Assembly (NCBI GenBank): GCA_045612365.1
Contig: JAZKYY010000009.1
Coordinates: 1-61,110, forward strand
Direction of reading: 5' to 3'
From: RGIG9608 sp045612365
GTDB lineage: Bacteria; Bacteroidota; Bacteroidia; Bacteroidales; Paludibacteraceae
DNA length: 61,110 bases
Part shown: positions 27,956 through 35,668 of the stretch, one piece after another
Position numbering within the stretch: the first letter of the stretch is position 1
Layout: each line of letters opens with the position of its first letter
Program-made: the position numbers and the translations under genes
The notes under the pieces: model-generated
Database searches by the model: none
What the model was told of the DNA's origin: nothing
The model's input: only the letters and a program-made list of their open reading frames with translations

Positions 27956-29308
27956 TTAATCTCCAATATAACTTCTCACACAACGGAATCCAACATAAGC
28001 TCTACGTTCGTATTGATATTCATAAGCTCTCGTTCCACATTGCAAATAAACACCTATATCCTTCCAAGAACCGCCGCGAATAACTTTTTGTTTAAGTTTA
28101 TCAGGATCTGTTTCCTTAGCGTTATATTCATAACTTGGATTCAAATCACTTAAAAACACATTTGCCGATGGATGATATGAAGAAGATGTCCATTCTGCAA
28201 CATTACCTGCCATATCAAACAAACCAAAATCATTTGGAGCATAAGTTCCAACTCGTGAAGTCAACAATGAACCATCAACAGTATAATTTCCTCTTAAAGG
28301 TTTAAAATTAGCCAAGAAACAACCTTTTTTAGTTCTAATATAATTACCTCCCCATGGATATAATGCAGAATTACGTCCTCCACGTGCAGCATACTCCCAT
28401 TCAGCCTCAGTAGGCAAACGATAGTCTTGAGCTTTCATTTTACCCGAGCGAGTATCATATAACAAGGTACGCCAATTACAAAATGCTTGCGCTTGTTCCC
28501 AAGATACACCTACAACAGGATACTCTCCATAACCAGGGTGAGCAAAGTACAACTTTATATAAGGCTCGTTATACGCATAAGAGAAATCTCTACCCCAACA
28601 AATAGTATCTGGAAAAATATTAACCAAACGACGAGAGAAGAAATCCTTACGACTCTTTAATGGTTTTATGTTAGTTTCATTGACAATACGCCCTTCTTCA
28701 TCAAAAAATGCATTGTCTACACGCACTTTCGCATTCTTACGATAAGCATTCGTACGAGGATCAAATTCATTCTCACGTTTATTTATTTGATCATAATTTC
28801 TATACACGTATTCATATACCAATTTCGTTGCATTCAAACCATAATCTTCTTCATAAAACATACTATCAATAATTTCAAAAACCTCTTCGTTATCAGCACG
28901 TTTTACATCCCAAGGAATTTTTGCACTCCAGTTCAATAATGGCAAAGAATCATCTTCAGTTCCAGGTACTAAATAAAGTTCTGGAGACACTTCTGCCAAT
29001 TTTCTCAACACAATAGAATCTCGAACCCAATGAACAAACTGACGATACTCTCCATTGGTAATTTCAGTTTCATCCATCCAAAACGCATCCAAAGAAACAG
29101 TTTTTGGTTGAGTCTGAATAGCCCAAGTAGCAGACTGATCATTAGGTCCCATTACAAAAGAACCTTTTTTTACAAATGTCATTCCATAAGGAGCTGTTTC
29201 TGACCAAGATTTTGAGTAAATACCTACCAATTCTCCTTTTGGTTTTGAGCAACCAACCAATAGAACGGTTGCTAACAAAATGACAGAACTATACAAAAAA
29301 TTCTTCAT
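27956..29308 (-). CDS. gldK: type IX secretion lipoprotein GldK/PorK
   Basis: The 450-residue lipoprotein has a lipobox ending VLLVGC (Cys20). Residues about 45-445 form a formylglycine-generating-enzyme-like (C-type lectin) fold, with FWMDETEITNGEYRQF, PVVGVSWEQAQAFC, RLPTEAEWEYAARGG and the ending RAYVGFRCVRS. PorK lacks FGE activity in the family and builds the outer-membrane-associated ring with PorN. It carries no DGR variable repeat despite the shared fold. Confidence 0.95.
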   Translation of the reverse strand: MKNFLYSSVILLATVLLVGCSKPKGELVGIYSKSWSETAPYGMTFVKKGSFVMGPNDQSATWAIQTQPKTVSLDAFWMDETEITNGEYRQFVHWVRDSIVLRKLAEVSPELYLVPGTEDDSLPLLNWSAKIPWDVKRADNEEVFEIIDSMFYEEDYGLNATKLVYEYVYRNYDQINKRENEFDPRTNAYRKNAKVRVDNAFFDEEGRIVNETNIKPLKSRKDFFSRRLVNIFPDTICWGRDFSYAYNEPYIKLYFAHPGYGEYPVVGVSWEQAQAFCNWRTLLYDTRSGKMKAQDYRLPTEAEWEYAARGGRNSALYPWGGNYIRTKKGCFLANFKPLRGNYTVDGSLLTSRVGTYAPNDFGLFDMAGNVAEWTSSSYHPSANVFLSDLNPSYEYNAKETDPDKLKQKVIRGGSWKDIGVYLQCGTRAYEYQYERRAYVGFRCVRSYIGD

Positions 29309-29328
29309 ATTTATTTTTTTTAATACAA

Positions 29329-30294
29329 TTATAAAATTCTAACACTTCTATATTTACTATCTTTTTTATCTAAACTCAACTTAAATTCGTACGACAAGAA
29401 TAATTCATGCGAGCCCGAACTTACTTTTATAATCTTGGAGGTTGGCAAATCATAAGAATAACCAACCATCAACCCATTCAGAACTTTTACTCCTAACAAA
29501 AAACTCACAGCATCTTGAATCCTATATGATAAGCCCCACCAAAAACGTTCATTATACTCTGCCAATAAACTCATATCAAGTTGCCAACTAACAAAATCCG
29601 TTTTTAACATCAAACAAGGATGAAGATGAAATTTAGGATTATTAAGTTTAAACCGATAACCTGCATTCATCGTGTAAAGTCTTTTCAAATAAAACTCCGA
29701 CGTTTCACCCCATTGAATGACAGGTTCCGTAAGATGCAAAATAGACAAGCCAACATCTAGTCCTTTACGAGAATAATAAATTCCCAAACCCATATCAAAA
29801 GCCACTTTCGACTCCTTTGTTTTAGGAATCTCTAAATCATTCTCCACATGATAATCACTACCTTCAGGGATATAAACACTATCACCTTTGAAGGTTAGAT
29901 TCACAAAACCAAGATTTGTTCCCAAACTCAAAAATCCCTCACCTACTTTAAATTTATAAGCATAAAGAGCATTTACTGTTTGATTGGTATAAATCCCAAA
30001 CATGTCATTCGAGAAACGAAGCCCTGCTGCATGATAAGTTTTTTTTATTTTAAAGGGCATATTTGCTGAAAAATCAGTTATCGAAGGAGCATTTTTCATT
30101 CCTACCCACTGCAAACGTTGCACTCCTAAAACCCTTATCATTTGCTGCTCACCAATCGCCGCTGGGTTGTATCCAAAAATATTAAACATATACTGAGTTG
30201 TTTGCCCGTCAAATTGAGCACACACTACAATATTTGTCATAAGGAACAATACGCCTATTGCAAACCTTTTTCTTATTATATTAATTATCGTCAT
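29329..30294 (-). CDS. porP: PorP/SprF-like type IX secretion outer-membrane protein
   Basis: The 321-residue protein has a signal peptide (to about VVCAQ at 27) and then FDGQTTQYMFNIFGYNPAAIG, the conserved start of PorP/SprF. Alternating strands of an outer-membrane barrel follow, and the C-terminus ends in LSYEFKL-like strands. It is the first gene of the T9SS operon, in the order found in Porphyromonas. PorP-type proteins help to anchor or deliver T9SS substrates. Confidence 0.92.
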   Translation of the reverse strand: MTIINIIRKRFAIGVLFLMTNIVVCAQFDGQTTQYMFNIFGYNPAAIGEQQMIRVLGVQRLQWVGMKNAPSITDFSANMPFKIKKTYHAAGLRFSNDMFGIYTNQTVNALYAYKFKVGEGFLSLGTNLGFVNLTFKGDSVYIPEGSDYHVENDLEIPKTKESKVAFDMGLGIYYSRKGLDVGLSILHLTEPVIQWGETSEFYLKRLYTMNAGYRFKLNNPKFHLHPCLMLKTDFVSWQLDMSLLAEYNERFWWGLSYRIQDAVSFLLGVKVLNGLMVGYSYDLPTSKIIKVSSGSHELFLSYEFKLSLDKKDSKYRSVRIL

Positions 30295-30367
30295 TCAACT
30301 ATTATTAACATCAACAAAACGTATCGCGTTAAAAAATAGTATTTATCACGACTCTATTTTATCTATC

Positions 30368-30589
30368 TTAATACTCTTCTTCGTTAAAGAAAAAATCTTC
30401 TTTACTAGGATAATCAGGCCAAATATCTTCAATACAAGTATATATATCTCCTTCATCCTCAATCTCTTGCAAATTTTCTATCACTTCCAATGGAGCTCCA
30501 GAACGCATTGCATAATCAATCAATTCATCCTTTGTTGCAGGCCAAGGAGCATCTTCTATTTTCGAAGCCAATTCTAACGTCCAATACAT
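30368..30589 (-). CDS. DUF2795 small acidic protein
   Basis: The 73-residue acidic protein begins MYWTLELASKIEDAPWPATKDELIDYAMRS. This layout (hydrophobic N-terminus, WPATKDELIDYA, then LEVIENLQEI) is that of DUF2795, common in Bacteroidetes and of unknown role. It has no signal peptide and is probably cytoplasmic. Confidence 0.85.
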   Translation of the reverse strand: MYWTLELASKIEDAPWPATKDELIDYAMRSGAPLEVIENLQEIEDEGDIYTCIEDIWPDYPSKEDFFFNEEEY

Positions 30590-30684
30590 AAAGTCTCTTT
30601 TTTATTTCTCTTCTCTACAATAATGGGCAAAGATAAAAAAAAATTAATAAGATAAAACCTTTTTTCTTTTTTTTTAAAAAATCT

Positions 30685-31191
30685 TTATTCTGAAAGAATT
30701 CTTGAGTAAACGAAGAAAAAATCCGAAAGTCTGTTGATATAAATTTTCAAATTTTTATCAATATCAATTTCTTTCTCCATACAATAAATTTGACGTTCAG
30801 CACGACGAGCAACCGTTCTACAAACATGACTCAATGATGACAATTCATTCTTTCCAGGTATAACAAAATGTTTCAATGGAGAAAGATTTTTCTGCATTTC
30901 ATCTATTTTTTCTTCAATCTCCTCAATAGTTTCATCCGAAATCATGAAAGACTTCTTTAATTCCTCACACCTTTTATCTGTAGCCAAACACCCTCCAACC
31001 ACAAATAAATTTTGCTGTATTTTGAACAAAAAGTCCTTTTCTAAAGAGCTTTTCGAACGCAAGAGACCTAAAAATGAGTTCAACTCATCAATGGTTCCAT
31101 ACGCCTCTAAACGAATATCACATTTTGAAACACGAACACCTCCTACTAACGAAGTTTCTCCATTATCTCCTGTTTTTGTATAAACTTTCAT
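30685..31191 (-). CDS. cob(I)alamin adenosyltransferase, PduO type
   Basis: The 168-residue protein starts KVYTKTGDNGETSLVGG, the ATP-binding signature of PduO-type ATR, and includes EAYGTIDELNSFLG and CRTVARRAER. It transfers the adenosyl group of ATP to cob(I)alamin to make coenzyme B12. It is followed closely by a methyltransferase gene on the same strand upstream. Confidence 0.95.
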   Translation of the reverse strand: MKVYTKTGDNGETSLVGGVRVSKCDIRLEAYGTIDELNSFLGLLRSKSSLEKDFLFKIQQNLFVVGGCLATDKRCEELKKSFMISDETIEEIEEKIDEMQKNLSPLKHFVIPGKNELSSLSHVCRTVARRAERQIYCMEKEIDIDKNLKIYINRLSDFFFVYSRILSE

Positions 31192-31197
31192 CTTTCA

Positions 31198-31980
31198 CTA
31201 AAAAGCTACAATATAATCCTGTTTTGGCAAATCTGTATTAAAAAACACCAAACCAAAATGATACAAATCTATTGACAAACGGACATTGTCTCGTTTTTTT
31301 ATTTCATTCCAGGCAGAATCCATTTCTGCAGAATAATGTATGTCATCAAACACAAACACTGTTTCTTTATGAGTTTTCTGCAAACATATCTCAAAATATC
31401 TCAGTGTTGCTTCTCGAGTGTGATTAGCATCAAAATAAACAAAATCAAGTTGAGGAAACTTGTCAATAACATCTTTAAGATTTTTATCAATATTTCCACA
31501 AACAATCTCTACATTATCAACGTCTGCATTCTTGAAATTTCTCTCCGCAATATCACAAAGCGATTTACTCCCCTCCATAGTAATCACTTTAGATGCAGAA
31601 GATGGCATTGCCAAATACATCGTTGAAACTCCAAGCGAAGTTCCTAATTCCAAAACATTTTGAGATTGAAAAAAATTTACCAAACGAAACAATAGTTGAC
31701 CAAATTTTGGAGATTCTAACGAACTTCTCGCAATATTTGCAACCGAGCTTTCGCTTTTATTGCCCGTTCCAAAATCGGTTAGTTCCACAATTGTTCCTTC
31801 TTTCAATAAACTTTTACGCACTTGCTCTATTTGAGTATAAGCATAAAAAGGATTTTTTTCGAAAATCACATAGTTTAACAAATGAAAAACAAATGGAGAG
31901 TGAATTCCAAATCCCTTCCTATGCCGAGATTTGAGACGATATGTCAGTAAACTTTTTATTTGAAAAAATAAATTCATCAA
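31198..31980 (-). CDS. class I SAM-dependent methyltransferase
   Basis: The 260-residue protein has a basic N-terminal region with KGFGIHSPFVFHLL (about 22-35). A Rossmann-type SAM domain follows, with VLELGTSLGVSTMYLA near residue 113 and the acidic FVYFDANHT near residue 177. The N-terminal block is typical of Bacteroidetes O-methyltransferase-like proteins. The substrate is unknown. It overlaps clpX by four bases. Confidence 0.85.
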   Translation of the reverse strand: MMNLFFQIKSLLTYRLKSRHRKGFGIHSPFVFHLLNYVIFEKNPFYAYTQIEQVRKSLLKEGTIVELTDFGTGNKSESSVANIARSSLESPKFGQLLFRLVNFFQSQNVLELGTSLGVSTMYLAMPSSASKVITMEGSKSLCDIAERNFKNADVDNVEIVCGNIDKNLKDVIDKFPQLDFVYFDANHTREATLRYFEICLQKTHKETVFVFDDIHYSAEMDSAWNEIKKRDNVRLSIDLYHFGLVFFNTDLPKQDYIVAF

Positions 31981-33206
31981 GCCGAATGGTTCATTTTATT
32001 AACTCGTTCCCTAGCGTAATCAAGTTCCACCTTCAGTGATTTATTTTCTGTTGAAGGAATTTCGAACATTAGATCCATCATTATCGTTTCTACTATAGAA
32101 CGTAATCCACGTGCCCCAAGTTTAAATTCAATTGACTTATCCACAATAAAATCAAGCACTTCGTCAGAAAACGAAAGCTCCACACCATCCATTTTGAACA
32201 ACTTTATATATTGCTTGATAATAGAATTCTTGGGCTCGGTAAGTATATTTCTTAAAGCACTTCTATCCAAAGGATTCAAATATGTCAAAATTGGCAAACG
32301 CCCAATAATTTCAGGAATCAGTCCAAAACTTTTCAAATCTTGAGGCGAAATATATTGAATCATTTTTCCCTTATCGACGTGAGCACTTTTTTGAGAAGCG
32401 CCATAACCAACCACTTTAGTATTAAGTCGTTGAGCTATTTTTCGCTCAATACCATCAAACGCACCTCCGCAAATAAAAAGTATGTTTTTGGTATCAACAG
32501 CAATCATTTTTTGATCAGGATGCTTGCGTCCGCCTTGTGGAGGAACATTTACCACCGAGCCTTCGAGCAGTTTTAGCAAACCTTGTTGCACGCCTTCGCC
32601 CGAAACATCTCGAGTAATCGACGGATTGTCACCTTTTCGTGCGATTTTGTCAATTTCGTCGATAAAAACAATTCCGCGCTCCGCTTTCTTTACATCGTAA
32701 TCTGAAACTTGCAACAATCGAGTTAAAATACTTTCAATGTCCTCCCCGACGTAACCAGCTTCGGTCAACACCGTAGCATCTACAATCGTAAACGGAACAT
32801 CCAGAAATCTTGCAATGGTTTTTGCCAAAAGAGTTTTGCCCGTTCCCGTCGAACCGACCAAAATGATGTTCGATTTTTCAATTTCTACATCATTATCGTC
32901 ATGCACTTGCAAAAGTCGCTTATAATGGTTGTAAACAGAAACCGAAAGATATTTTTTTGCTTCATCTTGACCAATTACATATTGATCCAAAAAAGCTTTT
33001 ATTTCTATAGGCTTTGGCAACTTTTCTTTTTTCAAGTCTAAGTTGTCGCTTGACTGTGGCTGCAAAGATGTTTTTATCATCTCATGTGCCATTTCCACAC
33101 ACTCGGTACAAACGTGACCATTCAGCCCCGTGAGCAAAATCACTTGAGAATCCGAACGACCGCAAAGACAACAAGTCAAACCGCTATTATCTTTTTTCTT
33201 TGCCAT
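31977..33206 (-). CDS. clpX: ATP-dependent Clp protease ATPase subunit ClpX
   Basis: The 409-residue AAA+ unfoldase has an N-terminal four-cysteine zinc-binding domain (CCLCG at 12-16 and CTEC near 34). The Walker A motif is GSTGTGKTLLAK. Other family motifs are GYVGEDIESILTRLL, the Walker B DEIDKIAR, and the sensor region near LGARGLRSI. It feeds unfolded proteins to ClpP, encoded three bases upstream. Confidence 0.98.
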   Translation of the reverse strand: MAKKKDNSGLTCCLCGRSDSQVILLTGLNGHVCTECVEMAHEMIKTSLQPQSSDNLDLKKEKLPKPIEIKAFLDQYVIGQDEAKKYLSVSVYNHYKRLLQVHDDNDVEIEKSNIILVGSTGTGKTLLAKTIARFLDVPFTIVDATVLTEAGYVGEDIESILTRLLQVSDYDVKKAERGIVFIDEIDKIARKGDNPSITRDVSGEGVQQGLLKLLEGSVVNVPPQGGRKHPDQKMIAVDTKNILFICGGAFDGIERKIAQRLNTKVVGYGASQKSAHVDKGKMIQYISPQDLKSFGLIPEIIGRLPILTYLNPLDRSALRNILTEPKNSIIKQYIKLFKMDGVELSFSDEVLDFIVDKSIEFKLGARGLRSIVETIMMDLMFEIPSTENKSLKVELDYARERVNKMNHSA

Positions 33207-33209
33207 TTT

Positions 33210-33899
33210 CTATTTTTTATCGCGAACTAGCAAATTATCAATCATTCCATATTCCAACGCTTCTTGCGAAGTCATCCAATAGTCACGATCCGAGTCTTTC
33301 TCTATACGTTCATACGTATTTCCCGAATGATCAGCTATAATTTGATAAAGTTCTTTTTTCAATTTCAAAATTTCGCGAGCGGTGATTTCGATATCAGAAG
33401 CCTGACCATTGACGCCACCAAGTGGTTGATGAATCATCACACGAGAATGCTTCAAAGCAGAACGTTTCCCTTTTTCGCCTGCAACAAGCAAAACCGCACC
33501 CATCGAAGCTGCCATTCCGGTACAAATGGTTGCAACATCGCTTTGTATGTATTGCATCGTGTCATAAATGCCCAAACCTGCATAAACCGAGCCTCCAGGA
33601 GTATTTAAGTATATCGAAATATCTTTTCCTGGATCAGACGAATCCAAGAAAAGCAACTGCGCTTGAATAACGTTTGCCACATAGTCGTCAATTGGCGAAC
33701 CTAAAAAGATAATCCGGTCCATCATCAAACGAGAAAATACGTCCATTTGGGTAACATTCAACTGACGCTCCTCCAAAATCGATGGAGAAATGTAGCCACC
33801 GCCATGCGATGCCGACACAAAATTCATATACTTTTCTAACGCCAAACTATTCATGTTCAAATGTTTGGTAGCGTAACTTTTAAATTCATTTGCATTCAT
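33210..33899 (-). CDS. clpP: ATP-dependent Clp protease proteolytic subunit
   Basis: ATG 33899 is chosen because it follows the promoter at 33925-33932 and gives a normal ClpP N-terminus; the longer frame would start upstream of that promoter. The 229-residue serine protease has the nucleophile in GMAASMGAVLL, His in RVMIHQPLGG and the C-terminal DRDYWMTSQEALEYGMID. It forms the barrel for ClpX. No tig gene lies upstream, unlike in many bacteria. Confidence 0.97.
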   Translation of the reverse strand: MNANEFKSYATKHLNMNSLALEKYMNFVSASHGGGYISPSILEERQLNVTQMDVFSRLMMDRIIFLGSPIDDYVANVIQAQLLFLDSSDPGKDISIYLNTPGGSVYAGLGIYDTMQYIQSDVATICTGMAASMGAVLLVAGEKGKRSALKHSRVMIHQPLGGVNGQASDIEITAREILKLKKELYQIIADHSGNTYERIEKDSDRDYWMTSQEALEYGMIDNLLVRDKK

Positions 33900-33924
33900 A
33901 TAACACTCTCTTTTTTCTTCAAAG

Positions 33925-33932
33925 CAAAGATA
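33925..33932 (-). promoter_or_regulatory. clpPX promoter -7 element
   Basis: Minus-strand TATCTTTG, with TTTG about 18 bases upstream, supporting the short clpP start. Confidence 0.65.
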
Positions 33933-34039
33933 AAAATTTACGGTCAAATTCAAAAAAAAATATTTAACACATAAATAGAAAAGAAAAGCATTTTTTTTGA
34001 ATAGACTTTTGTACATTTGTCAAGTTGAATGGATGAAAA

Positions 34040-34483
34040 ATGTCGCATTTAATTGAAATATCAGACATAAGCCAAATTGGATCAGCCGCTGCCACTTTTT
34101 TAGAACTAATCAAAGGAAATCGGCTGATTGCCTTTTACGGAGAGATGGGAGCTGGCAAAACCACTTTTATCAAAGCGTTTTGTCAAACGCTTGGAGTAAC
34201 TGATGTCATAAATAGTCCAACGTTTTCTATCGTGAACGAATACGGCATTGAACACTCCAACGAAAAGATATTTCATTTCGATTTTTACCGACTAAAAAGA
34301 GCTGAAGAGGCCTTCGATTTTGGCATTGAAGATTACTTTTATAGTGGAAATTATTGTTTGATGGAATGGCCCGAAGTGATAGAAGAATTTCTTCCTTTCG
34401 ATTGCCTAAAAGTACATATCAAAGAAACCGAAAACAAAAAAAGAGAAATACTGATTACTAACCTAAATTTAGAAGAAAAATGA
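34040..34483 (+). CDS. tsaE: tRNA threonylcarbamoyladenosine biosynthesis ATPase TsaE
   Basis: The 147-residue P-loop protein has GEMGAGKTTFIKAFC (about 33-47) and the family segment SPTFSIVNEY with HFDFYRL. TsaE supports the TsaBD complex that makes t6A37 in ANN-decoding tRNAs. Its plus-strand promoter TACATTTG lies at 34012-34019. Its stop overlaps the rubrerythrin start (ATGA). Confidence 0.95.
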   Translation: MSHLIEISDISQIGSAAATFLELIKGNRLIAFYGEMGAGKTTFIKAFCQTLGVTDVINSPTFSIVNEYGIEHSNEKIFHFDFYRLKRAEEAFDFGIEDYFYSGNYCLMEWPEVIEEFLPFDCLKVHIKETENKKREILITNLNLEEK

Positions 34484-35055
34484 AAAGTGTAAAAGGAACT
34501 CAAACTGAAAAAAACCTGCTTACTTCATTTGCAGGAGAAAGTCAAGCGCGTATGCGTTATACTTACTTTGCTAGTGTAGCAAAAAAAGAGGGTTACGAAC
34601 AAATTTCTGCCATTTTTGCAGAAACAGCCGACCAAGAAAAAGAACACGCAAAACGCATGTTCAAATGGCTCGAAGGCGGATGCGTAGAAATCACTGCTTC
34701 ATATCCTGCTGGTGTTATTGGTAAAACAATCGACAACTTGAAAGCTGCTGCTGCTGGCGAACACGAAGAGTGGGAAAAAGACTATCCTCACTTTGCCGAC
34801 GTGGCCGATGCCGAAGGTTTTCCTGAAATTGCTTTGATGTATCGCAACATTGCGGTAGCAGAAAAAGGACACGAAGAACGCTACGCTGCTTTTGTAAAGA
34901 ACATTGAAAACGGCTCTGTGTTCAAAAAAGAAGAAAAAGTGGTATGGCAATGCCGCAACTGCGGATTCATTTATGAAGGCACCAACGCTCCCGAACGCTG
35001 CCCCGCTTGCGACCACCCACAAGCACACTTTGAGGTAAAAAAGACAAATTATTAA
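34480..35055 (+). CDS. rubrerythrin
   Basis: The 191-residue protein has an N-terminal ferritin-like diiron domain (about 1-140), with ESQARMRYTYFA, ADQEKEHAKRMF and the AEKGHEERY helix. A C-terminal rubredoxin domain has two CxxC pairs in WQCRNCGFIY and RCPACDHP. It reduces hydrogen peroxide in anaerobes, which fits an oxygen-sensitive host. It is translationally coupled to tsaE. Confidence 0.96.
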   Translation: MKSVKGTQTEKNLLTSFAGESQARMRYTYFASVAKKEGYEQISAIFAETADQEKEHAKRMFKWLEGGCVEITASYPAGVIGKTIDNLKAAAAGEHEEWEKDYPHFADVADAEGFPEIALMYRNIAVAEKGHEERYAAFVKNIENGSVFKKEEKVVWQCRNCGFIYEGTNAPERCPACDHPQAHFEVKKTNY

Positions 35056-35077
35056 TCGCGAAATAATTAACTCAAGT

Positions 35078-35117
35078 AAAAAAAACAAGCCCCACCCTAG
35101 TGGAGCTTGTTTTTTTA
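35078..35117 (+). terminator. rubrerythrin terminator
   Basis: ACAAGC and CCAC arms pair with GTGG and GCTTGT around CCTA, then seven T. It lies just past the stop. Confidence 0.88.
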
Positions 35118-35123
35118 TTTCGT

Positions 35124-35151
35124 TCTCACTCCCCTTGCTCTAGGGGAGCAT
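35124..35151. repeat. dispersed hairpin repeat (module A), copy 2
   Basis: The 18-base core CCCCTTGCTCTAGGGGAG at 35131-35148 is identical to 7277-7294. The flanking TCTCAC and GCA are also shared. It forms a short hairpin (CTCCCC/GGGGAG). Here it is followed by the 40-bp element that lies downstream of VR2. Confidence 0.7.
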
Positions 35152-35153
35152 TA

Positions 35154-35194
35154 TTTTTCTCTGCCCGTAAAGGGGAATAAGGGTAAGATTCTTA
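35154..35194. repeat. conserved element downstream of VR2 (module B)
   Basis: TTTTTCTCTGCCCG, a G-rich stretch, then AAGGGTAAGATTCTTAA closely match 59301-59340 next to VR1. It is immediately 3' of the variable repeat in the coding direction and includes the stop codon. It may mark DGR targets; small CCC/GGG stems and the AAGATTCTT palindrome are visible. Confidence 0.65.
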
Positions 35195-35565
35195 AGGATA
35201 CACGCCACGCACGGACAGCCCATAGTAGCGGCTGTCGTAGTACCAATCCACGTTGCCCGAATTGAAGTAGAGGCCGTAGGCGTCGTTCGAATTGCCCGTA
35301 TCGAGCGAACTCGACCAATAGTTGCCGTACGACCCTACGCTGACCAAAGCACTACCGTAGCGATTGCCAGCAGCAGGAAGGAAGGAAGATAGAGTTACCG
35401 TTGGGGCCTTATTGTAACCATGTCGTTCTTAAGGTCGTTCAATTCGTTCTCCAACTGCTCGATACGGTTGAGCAACTCTTCATTATCATCAGGATTTTCA
35501 CACGCAGAAAACCCAAAAACAAGTGCCACACAAAGCACTGCTGCGAAAATTAAATTCTTTTTCAT
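35192..35565 (-). pseudogene. broken DGR target lipoprotein gene (remote second target)
   Basis: The 5' part (ATG 35565) encodes 56 residues: a lipoprotein signal ending FGFSAC (Cys22) and a coiled-coil start EELLNRIEQLENEL. This is very like the DGR target at 59337-60626. That frame stops at 35395. The VR-bearing C-terminus continues in another frame (GYNKAPTVTLSSFLPAAG through SVRGVYP, stop at 35192-35194). Compared with the intact 429-residue target, more than 300 residues of middle are missing, so this is best read as an internal deletion with frame loss. A promoter-like TACTTTTG (35592-35599) is retained. A programmed frameshift is possible but unsupported. Confidence 0.75.
35201..35378 (-). 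repeat. DGR variable repeat 2 (VR2)
   Basis: This aligns to TR 58231-58408 without gaps. Within it, 22 differences fall at TR adenines and two do not (opposite TR 58367 and 58395). It encodes the C-terminus of a lectin-type domain with the conserved NYWSSSL, YFNSG and SVRGVY blocks. Confidence 0.9.
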
Positions 35566-35591
35566 AAAAAATGTTATTTTTTCATCCAATG

Positions 35592-35647
35592 CAAAAGTAA
35601 TAAAGATTCTTGACAAAAGAGGAGCATTGCTTTTTTTCGTACCTTTG
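35592..35647. promoter_or_regulatory. divergent promoters of the broken target gene and ettA
   Basis: Minus-strand TACTTTTG at 35592-35599 faces the pseudogene. Plus-strand TACCTTTG near 35640-35647, with TTG about 17-20 bases upstream, faces ettA. Both fit TAnnTTTG. Confidence 0.6.
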
Positions 35648-35668
35648 CGTCAAATTTTTTTAATTATT

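Noticed and set aside
27956..29308. gldK as a DGR target, because of its lectin/FGE fold
   Set aside because: No segment matches the TR; the fold is shared but the gene is a T9SS component.
35420..35668. Longer N-terminus of EttA
   Set aside because: It would cross the ettA promoter and the antisense lipoprotein gene; ATG 35669 matches the family start.
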